From RGIG8700 sp045648505 (GTDB lineage: Bacteria; Bacillota; Clostridia; RGIG6154): DNA of 64,000 bases. Location of the stretch: contig JAZROD010000053.1 in the NCBI GenBank assembly GCA_045648505.1, positions 1 through 64,000 on the forward strand, read 5' to 3'. Both the position numbers and the translations under genes were made by a program. The first letter of the stretch is position 1; each line of letters starts with the position of its first letter. Under the pieces are notes generated by a model. It was not told where the DNA came from and ran no database searches. It worked only from the letters and a program-made list of their open reading frames with translations. Shown here one piece after another: positions 1 to 7,146 of this stretch.

Positions 1-54
1 AGTCATTGACGATGCGATATATTATTTTAATTTCATAAAACCTATACGCAAATT

Positions 55-93
55 AAAAAGAAAACCGCCTGTTCAATACAGACTTGAACAGGC
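55..93 (-). terminator. Rho-independent terminator of the SBP operon
   Basis: A 10-bp inverted repeat (67-76 with 84-93, 7-nt loop) is followed, on the minus strand, by a T-rich run read from about 66 down to 55. It lies 64 bases past the stop of the minus-strand lipoprotein gene and probably ends that transcript. The rest of bases 1-156 shows no gene. Confidence 0.75.
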
Positions 94-156
94 AGCTTAA
101 AATATTCTTTTTTTGTGTCTACAAAGTATTGACTACTTCACCTCTGGGACACTTTT

Positions 157-1620
157 TTAGTTAATTTTCTTCCATAAATTTATTTCTTCAAATATATCGC
201 AAGGGGTTATATTGTCGGTTGCAACATATTTGTCTGAAACGAGAAGCATATTTGATTTGTAATATAAGCTTATAAAAGGCAAGGTGTTAAGATACGCCTT
301 GTTAAGTTCTTCGGAAGCTTTCTTTCGGTTTTCGTCGGTGGTGGCTGAATTGAATGCGAAAAGTGCATTGTTAACGGCACCACTTGTGAAATTGAACATA
401 TTTCCTTCTGCAAGAAGAAAACCGACATCACCGTTTGAAGGCATTGTTACTTCACCTATGAAAGCATCAAAATCGCCTTCTGAAATTCTGCTTCTGTATG
501 ATGAAGCATCAAGATAAACAGAAATTACATCCATTCCTCTTTCTTTAAGTGTGCTTGCGATGAATTCTGCAGTGTTCTTAACTGCAAGATTATCCTGATT
601 GATGAGAAGTGTGAAAGAAATGTCAGCAAATTCATATTCTGAAAGAGCGAGATATTCTTCAGCTTTTTCAATGTTGTTTTCATAATCAAAATTGTGTGAA
701 AAAATGCTTTCTGATTTAAATGGTGTGGAGGTCTTTACTGCGTGTCCCACAAGGATTGACTGGCAAAGCTTGTCCTTGTCAATCAATGATGCAATAGCTT
801 TTTTAACATTTATGTCTTTGAAAAATTCGTTTTCACAGTTAAAACCTAAAAATGTAAAGTCATCTGAAATGTATGTGTATTCTTTTATGTTAGTTTTAGA
901 TGAAAATTGTGCAAGAGTTTTTATATCTGTATTGATAAGGTCTGTTTCGTTATTTGAAAAAGCATCGTTGCAAACTTCTTTATCGGGGAAAATGCGGATT
1001 GTAACTTCCTTTAAAGAAGGGAGAGTAACAGATGATGCATTTGCGGTAAGAAAGACTGCTTCATCTGTAATTTCTTTAACTTTAAAAGGTCCGCTTCCGA
1101 TATTTGATTTTTCATCTTTAACAATGGGGAAGTTCATTAAAGAAATAAAATTCGCATTAGGCTCTGAAAGTGTAACAGAAAACTGAGTGTCAGATATCTT
1201 CTTATAAGAACTGATGTAATCAAAAATCTGATAGAAGCAACTTTCGGTATTTTCCTTCAGAAGATTAAGAGATGTAATTACATTATCTGCAGTTACAGGA
1301 CTTTTGTCTGAAAAAAAGTGGTTGCCGAGAGTGAAAGTAAAAGTAAGACCATCAGAGCTTCTGCTGAATGAATCTAAAAGAACATTCTCGGTTGTGAGGT
1401 CTGCATTTATCTTAATCAGCGGCGAGTAAATTACCGAATATGCCATAGCGTTGGTGTGAAGCTTGGTAACAAGGGGATTCATTGTGGTGTCCTTGTATGC
1501 ATATATGGAAATTTCACCTTCAAAAACAGGCTCTTTCGGGCCTTCATCTTTGTTTTTGCAACCAAACAATGAAAGAGTTAAACAAAGAATAAGGAAAAAA
1601 GCTGTAAGTTTTTTAATCAT
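157..1620 (-). CDS. ABC transporter substrate-binding lipoprotein, family 5 (OppA/DppA-like)
   Basis: Predicted extracytoplasmic solute receptor of a peptide or nickel type ABC importer. The N-terminus (MIKKL, hydrophobic stretch, then LFGC) is a lipoprotein signal peptide with a lipobox cysteine near residue 21. The body (487 aa) has the family-5 layout, including an NxxLVTKLHT-like start, a SGPFKV segment and a DFDAFIG motif near the end. The start at 1620 was chosen because the signal peptide begins there; codons further upstream lie inside the preceding gene, which it overlaps by 8 bases. No permease or ATPase gene is adjacent, so its partner proteins must be elsewhere. The substrate cannot be told. 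Confidence 0.8.
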   Translation of the reverse strand: MIKKLTAFFLILCLTLSLFGCKNKDEGPKEPVFEGEISIYAYKDTTMNPLVTKLHTNAMAYSVIYSPLIKINADLTTENVLLDSFSRSSDGLTFTFTLGNHFFSDKSPVTADNVITSLNLLKENTESCFYQIFDYISSYKKISDTQFSVTLSEPNANFISLMNFPIVKDEKSNIGSGPFKVKEITDEAVFLTANASSVTLPSLKEVTIRIFPDKEVCNDAFSNNETDLINTDIKTLAQFSSKTNIKEYTYISDDFTFLGFNCENEFFKDINVKKAIASLIDKDKLCQSILVGHAVKTSTPFKSESIFSHNFDYENNIEKAEEYLALSEYEFADISFTLLINQDNLAVKNTAEFIASTLKERGMDVISVYLDASSYRSRISEGDFDAFIGEVTMPSNGDVGFLLAEGNMFNFTSGAVNNALFAFNSATTDENRKKASEELNKAYLNTLPFISLYYKSNMLLVSDKYVATDNITPCDIFEEINLWKKIN

Positions 1621-2386
1621 AGATTGCCACCCTTTCAATAGAATTTGCAAGACCGCTTTGCTCGTTAACATCAATTAAAACACCGTTAAACTGAACTTTG
1701 CCGTCACCAAGCTCAAATTTCTTGCTGGTAAAGTTAACAAATCGTTCAACTATAATATCGGTTTTTACACCTAAAATAGAATTAATAGGACCTGTCATAC
1801 CAACATCTGTTATGAAAGCAGTTCCTTCAGGAAGGATTTTTTCGTCTGCAGTCTGAATGTGTGTATGAGTGCCCACAACTGCACAAACCTGACCATCAAG
1901 ATAATAACCCATAGCACCCTTTTCGCTTGATGCTTCTGCGTGAAAGTCAACGAAAATAATATTACATTCCTTTTTTAACTGGTCAACAGCTTTTTTTACA
2001 GCATCAAAAGGAGAGTCGCAAGGGTCCATATAAACTCTGCCGAGAGCATTTATAATGCCCACTCTGTTTCTTCCGCAGTCATAAACCGTATAACCTTCAC
2101 CGGGAAGGGAAGAAGGAAGGTTTATGGGGCGTATAACATAAGAAAGTTCATCAAAAACTTCTGTCATATCACGCTTGAAGGTGTGGTTTCCCATAGTGAC
2201 AATATCAATGCCCGACATATAAAGCTCGTTTAAAGTAGAGAGCGTTGCACCGTTGCCGTGTGCAGAATTTTCACCATTGCCGATGCAAAGGTCAACATTT
2301 AAATTTCTCTTGATTTTATTTAAGTTGCGAGTAAGATACTCTCTGCCGGGAGCACCCACTATATCGCCTATAAAAAGTATTTTCAT
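1613..2386 (-). CDS. ymdB: YmdB-like metallophosphoesterase (TIGR00282 family)
   Basis: Metal-dependent phosphodiesterase of the YmdB/Dr1281 family; the Bacillus member hydrolyses 2',3'-cyclic nucleotides and affects biofilm and sporulation choices (family knowledge). Visible metal motifs: GDIVG near residue 6, GNGENSAHGNG, GNHTF, DFHAEASSEK, GTHTHIQT and the family hallmark DVGMTGP. Length 257 aa is typical (about 260). The start at 2386 (MKILFIGD) is the family N-terminus; longer upstream reading is non-homologous. Its last codons overlap the start of the downstream lipoprotein gene, so the two are probably translationally coupled. Confidence 0.9.
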   Translation of the reverse strand: MKILFIGDIVGAPGREYLTRNLNKIKRNLNVDLCIGNGENSAHGNGATLSTLNELYMSGIDIVTMGNHTFKRDMTEVFDELSYVIRPINLPSSLPGEGYTVYDCGRNRVGIINALGRVYMDPCDSPFDAVKKAVDQLKKECNIIFVDFHAEASSEKGAMGYYLDGQVCAVVGTHTHIQTADEKILPEGTAFITDVGMTGPINSILGVKTDIIVERFVNFTSKKFELGDGKVQFNGVLIDVNEQSGLANSIERVAIYD

Positions 2387-2405
2387 AAAAATAATCACCA
2401 ATATA

Positions 2406-2434
2406 ATTATACACCAATTTATAATAAATAGCAA
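2406..2434 (-). promoter_or_regulatory. Sigma-A type promoter for the ymdB operon
   Basis: On the minus strand TTGCTA (2434-2429) and TATAAT (2411-2406) are separated by 17 nt, immediately upstream of the ymdB start. Confidence 0.6.
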
Positions 2435-2458
2435 GGAAATAAAAAGTGAAAAATATGC

Positions 2459-2487
2459 TTGACAAAATGAAAAATGGGTGTTATAAT
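2459..2487 (+). promoter_or_regulatory. Sigma-A promoter of the infC-rpmI-rplT operon
   Basis: Consensus TTGACA (2459-2464) and TATAAT (2482-2487) with a 17-nt spacer. Transcription would start near 2494, giving a leader of about 125 nt before infC. Confidence 0.85.
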
Positions 2488-2494
2488 AATTGAG

Positions 2495-2598
2495 CAATAA
2501 AGCAGAAGTTACTTCTCACCCCAGGCAAAAGGCTTACGGGTTAATACAAAAAATGTTTTGTTTAGAGGACTGCTTTGTTGTAAGTTCTCTTTTTTTTC
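2495..2598 (+). promoter_or_regulatory. infC leader, probable L20-type autoregulatory attenuator
   Basis: The leader holds a small hairpin (AGAAG/CTTCT), a conserved-looking stretch CACCCC..GGCTTACGGGTTAATAC, and a terminator formed by AGAGGACT (2564-2571) with AGTTCTCT (2583-2590) followed by a T run to 2597. This order matches the Firmicutes leader in which ribosomal protein L20 binds and causes early termination of infC-rpmI-rplT. The assignment to the L20 leader rests on gene context and remembered motif pieces; the terminator itself is seen directly. Confidence 0.6.
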
Positions 2599-2620
2599 AA
2601 ATTTTTGGAGGTGTTTAGTC

Positions 2621-3139
2621 ATTAGCGGTAAACAGCAAGATACATTGTTAAATGAACAAATCAGAGAGAAAGAAGTCAGAGTTATTTCAGCGGACGGAGA
2701 ACAGCTTGGAATTATGACTTCCGCGAAAGCACTTGAAATGGCAATTCAGGAGGATTTGGACCTTGTTATGATTTCTCCTCAGGCAAAACCGCCTGTATGT
2801 AAAATCATGAACTACGGTAAATATCGTTTTGAACGTGCTAAAAAAGAAAAAGAATCAAAAGGTAAACAGACGGTTGTTAACATTAAAGAAATCCGTCTTT
2901 CACCAACAACTGATGAGCACGACCTTATGACTAAGGTTAATCAGACAATCAAATTCCTTGAAAAAAAGGATAAGGTTAAAGTAACTGTAAGATTCAGAGG
3001 TAGAGAAGTTGCTTACGCAAAAGCAGGAGAAATGATGCTTGATAAGTTTGCCCAGGCAATTGCTGAACACGGGGTTATAGACAAAAAGGCAAAACTTGAA
3101 GGAAAGAATATGTCTATGTTTGTATCACCTAAAAACTAA
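2621..3139 (+). CDS. infC: Translation initiation factor IF-3, ATT start
   Basis: IF-3 binds the 30S subunit and proofreads start codons. The protein (172 aa) begins ISGKQQ, followed by the family segment LLNEQIRE, and has the central KEIRLSPTT and the C-terminal RFRGRE motifs. Start: GGAGGTG (2607-2613) sits 9 nt before ATT at 2621, and no ATG fits the family N-terminus. An ATT start is the rule for infC in many bacteria because IF-3 then controls its own synthesis. First gene of infC-rpmI-rplT. Confidence 0.93.
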   Translation: MSGKQQDTLLNEQIREKEVRVISADGEQLGIMTSAKALEMAIQEDLDLVMISPQAKPPVCKIMNYGKYRFERAKKEKESKGKQTVVNIKEIRLSPTTDEHDLMTKVNQTIKFLEKKDKVKVTVRFRGREVAYAKAGEMMLDKFAQAIAEHGVIDKKAKLEGKNMSMFVSPKN

Positions 3140-3165
3140 CATAAACTATTGGAAGGAGATTTAAA

Positions 3166-3363
3166 ATGCCAAAGTTAAAAACACACAAAGCTGCAGCTAA
3201 AAGATTCAGCTTAACAAAGTCAGGTAAGGTAAAAAGAGGTAGCGCTTTCAGAAGCCATATCTTAACAAAGAAAACAACAAAGAGAAAAAGAGGCCTTAGA
3301 AAGATGGCTTATGCAGCACCTGCAAACGCTAAGGTTATCAAAAAGTTAATTCCTTACAAATAA
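3166..3363 (+). CDS. rpmI: 50S ribosomal protein L35
   Basis: 65-residue, strongly basic protein with the L35 signature MPKLKTHKAAAKRF at the N-terminus and a lysine-rich middle. It sits between infC and rplT with a GGAAGGAG ribosome binding site 7 nt upstream, the standard order for this operon. Length equals that of the family. Confidence 0.96.
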   Translation: MPKLKTHKAAAKRFSLTKSGKVKRGSAFRSHILTKKTTKRKRGLRKMAYAAPANAKVIKKLIPYK

Positions 3364-3393
3364 TTCAATCGGATAAACAGGAGGTAAAGAAAT

Positions 3394-3744
3394 ATGGCAC
3401 GTATTAAAGGCGCTGTTACAACAAGAAAACGTCATAAGAAAATATTAAAACTCGCAAAGGGTTACAGAGGTGCGAAAAGCAAACAGTTCAGAACAGCTAA
3501 TGAAGCTGTAATGAAATCACTTTCATACGCATACATCGGAAGAAAGCAGAAGAAGAGAAACTTCAGACAGCTCTGGATTACAAGAATCAATGCTGCTGCA
3601 AGAATGAACGACATTTCATATTCAAAATTTATGAATGGTCTCAAAAAAGCAGGCATTACATTAAACAGAAAAGTATTAGCTGATATGGCAGTTTCTGATC
3701 CTGAAGCTTTCAAAGCTTTAGTTGAAACAGCTAAAAACGCGTAA
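3394..3744 (+). CDS. rplT: 50S ribosomal protein L20
   Basis: 116-aa rRNA-binding protein required for early 50S assembly. The start MARIKGAV and the segments AKGYRG and RKQKKRNFRQLWI are characteristic. Its ribosome binding site AGGAGG lies 11 nt upstream. In Firmicutes L20 is also the repressor of this operon through the leader upstream of infC. A strong terminator follows 8 bases after the stop. Confidence 0.96.
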   Translation: MARIKGAVTTRKRHKKILKLAKGYRGAKSKQFRTANEAVMKSLSYAYIGRKQKKRNFRQLWITRINAAARMNDISYSKFMNGLKKAGITLNRKVLADMAVSDPEAFKALVETAKNA

Positions 3745-3751
3745 GAACTAA

Positions 3752-3775
3752 GGGAGTGGAAACACTCCTTTTTTT
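3752..3775 (+). terminator. Terminator of the infC operon
   Basis: GGAGTG (3753-3758), GAAA tetraloop, CACTCC (3763-3768), then seven T. Stop of rplT is at 3744. Confidence 0.9.
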
Positions 3776-3776
3776 G

Positions 3777-3805
3777 TTGCTCAAAATAAATTTCTATGGT
3801 ATAAT
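3777..3805 (+). promoter_or_regulatory. Promoter upstream of the aldo/keto reductase
   Basis: TTGCTC (3777-3782), 17-nt spacer, TATAAT (3800-3805). It directly follows the infC-operon terminator, so the reductase has its own transcript with a leader of about 100 nt. That leader contains one copy of the CATATCGAC linker word (3842-3850) found in the array downstream of the gene. Confidence 0.55.
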
Positions 3806-3913
3806 TTGAATAAAGAGAAAATACATCGAATTTACCAAGTTTGCATATCGACAGAGTTTTTGTCCGTAACTTGATAAAATCATAAAGTTATATATACGGA
3901 TTTTAAGCCGGAG

Positions 3914-5101
3914 GTGATTGTTATAAATTACAGAGAAGATAAATATGGTAATAAGCTTTCTATTTTAGGTTTTGGGTGTATGCGATTTACATCTAAAATG
4001 GGAAAGCCTGATGCAGAGAAAGCGGAAGGCGAAATATTGGCAGCATATAATAATGGTGTTAATTATTTTGATACCGCCTACATATACCCCGGAAGCGAGG
4101 CACTCTTAGGAGAAATATTGGAAAAAAACGCAATAAGGGATAAGGTTTATATTGCCACCAAGCTTCCTCATTATCTTGTGAAGAAGAAAGCGGACTTTGA
4201 CAGAATATTTGATGAAGAACTCAGGCGTTTGCGTACTGATTATATTGATTATTATTTAATGCATATGCTTTCTGATGTTACAGCCTGGGAACGCTTGAAA
4301 GAGCTTGGAATAGAAGATTGGATAAATGAGAAAAAAGCAAAAGGGCAAATACGCCAGCTTGGTTTTTCTTATCATGGAAACAGTGATATGTTCTGCCGGA
4401 TAGTTGATGCAAATGACTGGGATTTTTGTATGATTCAATACAATTATATGGACGAACATTCACAGGCAGGAAGAAAAGGTCTGCATTACGCCAATCAAAA
4501 AGGGTTGCCGGTTTTTATTATGGAACCTCTTCGTGGTGGAAGTCTTGTAAATCGTTTGCCGGAAGAAGCAAAACGCATTTTCAATGAGCACGAAAAAAAA
4601 TATACCCCTACGCAGTGGTCATTCAGATGGCTTTGGAATCAGCCTGAGGTTACGGTTGTTTTATCGGGTATGAATTCTATGGAAATGGTGCTTGACAATG
4701 TGAATACTGCATCAGATATATCAGTTGGCGATATTGATATAAAAGACCAGGAAATGCTGAAAAATGTAGTAGCAGCAATAAATAAGAAAATGAAAATCGG
4801 ATGTACGGGATGCGGATATTGTGTGCCGTGCCCGAAGCAAGTTGATATTCCGGGAATTTTTGCTGCATATAACCGTCGCTTTACAGAAAGTAAATTCCGT
4901 TCATTACAGGATTATTTTATGTGTACAACTTTGCGTGAAAATTCTACTGCGGCTTCAAATTGTATAGAGTGTGGAAAATGCAAAAAACATTGCCCACAGA
5001 ACATCAATATACCAAAGGAACTTAAAATAGTGCAAAATGAAATGGAAGGCATTGTATACAAAATTGCAAGAAGTATTGTAAAAATATTTACCAGATTTTA
5101 A
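3914..5101 (+). CDS. Aldo/keto reductase with C-terminal 4Fe-4S ferredoxin domain
   Basis: About 395 aa. Residues 1-290 form an AKR TIM barrel: GFGCMRFT, DTAYIYPGSE (Asp/Tyr of the active site), a catalytic Lys in TKLPHYLVK, and HMLSD in place of the usual H. The C-terminal 100 residues carry two cysteine clusters, CTGCGYCVPC and CIECGKCKKHC, typical of a two-cluster ferredoxin domain. Such fusions are common in anaerobes; the substrate is unknown. The start is uncertain: the strong GGAGG at 3910-3914 overlaps the only canonical start (GTG 3914), while the codon at the ideal distance, and where homologues begin (NYRxDKYGNKLS), is ATA at 3923. Monocistronic; flanked on both sides by the CATATCGAC repeat word. 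Confidence 0.88.
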   Translation: MIVINYREDKYGNKLSILGFGCMRFTSKMGKPDAEKAEGEILAAYNNGVNYFDTAYIYPGSEALLGEILEKNAIRDKVYIATKLPHYLVKKKADFDRIFDEELRRLRTDYIDYYLMHMLSDVTAWERLKELGIEDWINEKKAKGQIRQLGFSYHGNSDMFCRIVDANDWDFCMIQYNYMDEHSQAGRKGLHYANQKGLPVFIMEPLRGGSLVNRLPEEAKRIFNEHEKKYTPTQWSFRWLWNQPEVTVVLSGMNSMEMVLDNVNTASDISVGDIDIKDQEMLKNVVAAINKKMKIGCTGCGYCVPCPKQVDIPGIFAAYNRRFTESKFRSLQDYFMCTTLRENSTAASNCIECGKCKKHCPQNINIPKELKIVQNEMEGIVYKIARSIVKIFTRF

Positions 5102-5124
5102 TCTTTGCATATTTTTTATCCTGA

Positions 5125-5332
5125 CTTGATATGAGCAATGCGTTGCACAAGCAACGCAGCGATATGAATTCTATCGAATTCTCGATATGTCTTACAGACT
5201 CGATATGTGCTGTCGCACTTGATATGTCGCTGACGCGACGAGAATTCATATCATATCGAGTTTTGAGTGAAACGAAAAACATATCGATTTTACGAAGTAA
5301 AAATATCGAGCAATCGAAGATTGCATATCGAC
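5125..5332. repeat. Micro-hairpin array A (ATATCGA-linked inverted repeats)
   Basis: This gene-free stretch holds at least eight very short inverted repeats joined by a 7-9 base linker. Hairpins: 5140-5157 (7 bp, ACAA loop), 5166-5181 (GAATTC arms), 5189-5199, 5207-5218 (GTGC arms), 5226-5239 (GTCGC arms), 5260-5273 (imperfect), 5288-5302 (TTTTAC arms, GAA loop), 5311-5323 (CAATC arms, GAA loop). The linker reads TCGATATG up to about 5226 and, as its reverse complement, CATATCGA from 5252 on. No protein reading frame is credible. I do not recognise a named repeat family. Confidence 0.8.
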
Positions 5333-5439
5333 AAAGATTTGCATCTAAACCTTATGTGTCGCAATCACTAAATAATCTTGGTATCTAGATTATACAGTCT
5401 TTATATAATAATTTTATCATAATGAGAAGGAGAATATTT

Positions 5440-6402
5440 ATGAATAAGTACATAGGTAACCCAACACAAATTTACGGCGTAGAGGAAATGCGACTTTCTG
5501 GAGGCAAAGGCGATGGTATGCGTATGCTATATGTGAGAAACGGAAAAGGACTTGAATTCTGGGTTTCGCTTGACCGCTGTGCAGACATTACAAGGCTTAG
5601 TTTAAAAGGCGATAACTTTAGTTTTATTTCGGCCTGTGGGTATGTTTCTCCAAAATACTATGACAAGGATGGGGTTGGATTTTTAAAATCCTTTACAGCC
5701 GGATTTTGCACCACATGCGGACTAACAGCCGTGGGAAGTCCTTGTACTGACGATGGTGAGCAGCTTCCGCTTCACGGAACCATATCAAATACCCCTTGCG
5801 AAAATTTTGCTTACCGAATCGATGATAACAACATTTATATCACGGCGACAGTGCGTGATGCACGCATCTTTTCTTATAAGCTTGTCCTGGAAAGAGAATA
5901 TGTGGTGTCACTTGATGAAAACAAATTTACAATGACGGATACTGTTAAAAATATAGGTTCATCTGAAGCACCATATGAAATTATGTATCATTGCAATATG
6001 GGTTATCCACTTCTGTGTGAAGATACTGAAATAAAAATCCCATCAGGTGAAATCGTTGCCCGAAACGAACATGCTATGACCGGACTGGCTGACTGTCTGA
6101 GGGTAGAAAGTCCGCAAGCAGAATATGAGGAAATGTGTTTTTATCATAAACTTTCAGAAAAGGCAGAAGTCAGCATATACAATCCAAAAATTAAAAAGGG
6201 CATGAAGATGATTTTCGATACAAAAGAGCTTAAGTACTTTACTCAATGGAAAATGATGGGAGAATATGACTATGTTATGGGGCTTGAACCGGGTAACTGC
6301 ACTCCTGATGGAAGAGATGTAATGAGAGAAAAGGGAATGCTTGAATTTATAAAACCGGGCGAATCAAAAACACAGACATTAAACTTTGAATTTCTTGTTT
6401 AA
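5440..6402 (+). CDS. DUF4432 family protein (aldose 1-epimerase-like fold)
   Basis: 320-aa protein resembling the DUF4432 group of galactose-mutarotase-like beta-sandwich proteins. Recognisable pieces: DRCADITRLSLKG near residue 50, a GLTAVGSPC segment, LHGTISNTPCE, and YEIMYHCNMGYPLL. The catalytic assignment is not established for this group; a sugar or sugar-acid mutarotase role is an inference. The start at 5440 follows GAAGGAG by 8 nt; an in-frame ATG 18 bases upstream overlaps that site. A second, more distant DUF4432 gene lies at 58877. Likely expressed alone or with the cyclase gene downstream, separated by 141 bases containing a hairpin. Confidence 0.75.
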   Translation: MNKYIGNPTQIYGVEEMRLSGGKGDGMRMLYVRNGKGLEFWVSLDRCADITRLSLKGDNFSFISACGYVSPKYYDKDGVGFLKSFTAGFCTTCGLTAVGSPCTDDGEQLPLHGTISNTPCENFAYRIDDNNIYITATVRDARIFSYKLVLEREYVVSLDENKFTMTDTVKNIGSSEAPYEIMYHCNMGYPLLCEDTEIKIPSGEIVARNEHAMTGLADCLRVESPQAEYEEMCFYHKLSEKAEVSIYNPKIKKGMKMIFDTKELKYFTQWKMMGEYDYVMGLEPGNCTPDGRDVMREKGMLEFIKPGESKTQTLNFEFLV

Positions 6403-6445
6403 ACTAAACTCAATAAATTGTCGAATGTAAGAGATAAAAAGAAAA

Positions 6446-6466
6446 CCTTCCCCTTGGGGGGGAAGC
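6446..6466. repeat. Short palindrome between DUF4432 and cyclase genes
   Basis: CTTCCCC (6447-6453) pairs with GGGGAAG (6459-6465). There is no T run directly after it, so it is not a convincing terminator. Similar CCTTCCCC/GGGGAAGG palindromes occur between genes in related gut Clostridia (general recollection). Confidence 0.4.
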
Positions 6467-6543
6467 CTTTAATGAAACAAAAATTTTTTATCCCTGACTT
6501 TACACGAGTCATTGATAAAAGATATCAGAAACAGGAGAATAAA

Positions 6544-7128
6544 ATGAAAATATATGATATATCTCAGGAATTGACCGGATGTGTTGTTTATCCGGGAGAT
6601 ATTACTCCACAAAAAGAGCTTGCATCTGATATGGAAAAGGGTGCTTTATACAACCTTACCAATATCAGTTTTTGTACTCACAACGGTACTCATATAGATG
6701 CGCCTTTTCACTTTGTGAAAGACGGAAGAAAGGTAAATGAGATACCGCTTGAGAAATTTATAGGTCCTTGCTATGTTATTTGTCATAAGGGTGATTTTAC
6801 AAAGCAGGACGCAGAAACACTTACTGCTGATATGTGTAGTGAAGCAAAGAAGCGCATATTGATAAGCGGAGATGCAACAGTTACATCAGGAGCGGCAGAA
6901 GTGTTTGCAAATAAGGGTATTTATCTTCTGGGAAACGAATCACAGACAGTGGGTCCTGAAGATTCACCTATGCAGGTACATAAGATTCTTCTTGAAAAAG
7001 ATGTGGTGCTTTTAGAGGGGATAAGACTTTTTGGCATAAAAGAGGGCGAATATTTCCTTTGTGCACAGCCTGTTAATATTGAAGGAAGCGATGGTGCGCC
7101 CTGCAGAGCAGTTCTCATAGAGTTTTAA
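6544..7128 (+). CDS. Cyclase/kynurenine formamidase-like hydrolase (PF04199)
   Basis: 194-aa metal-dependent hydrolase of the cyclase family. The diagnostic motif HGTHIDAPFHF (HxGTHxDxPxHF) is near residue 45, and an acidic GNESQTVGPED segment near residue 128 fits the family. Members hydrolyse N-formylkynurenine or other arylamides and cyclic esters; with no neighbouring pathway genes the substrate stays open. Start 6544 has CAGGAG 8 nt upstream; the longer in-frame reading crosses the non-coding palindrome and is rejected. Confidence 0.85.
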   Translation: MKIYDISQELTGCVVYPGDITPQKELASDMEKGALYNLTNISFCTHNGTHIDAPFHFVKDGRKVNEIPLEKFIGPCYVICHKGDFTKQDAETLTADMCSEAKKRILISGDATVTSGAAEVFANKGIYLLGNESQTVGPEDSPMQVHKILLEKDVVLLEGIRLFGIKEGEYFLCAQPVNIEGSDGAPCRAVLIEF

Positions 7129-7146
7129 CTAAAAGGAGAGATAAGA

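Noticed and set aside
5125..5332. CRISPR array
   Set aside because: Repeated word is only 7-9 bases, the material between is palindromic and 9-18 bases long, and no cas genes are near.
5131..5388. Short ORFs through micro-hairpin array A on both strands
   Set aside because: They follow the repeat structure, lack ribosome binding sites and give low-complexity peptides.
6418..6543. N-terminal extension of the cyclase (43 residues)
   Set aside because: It crosses a palindrome and has no ribosome binding site; family members start at MKIYD.
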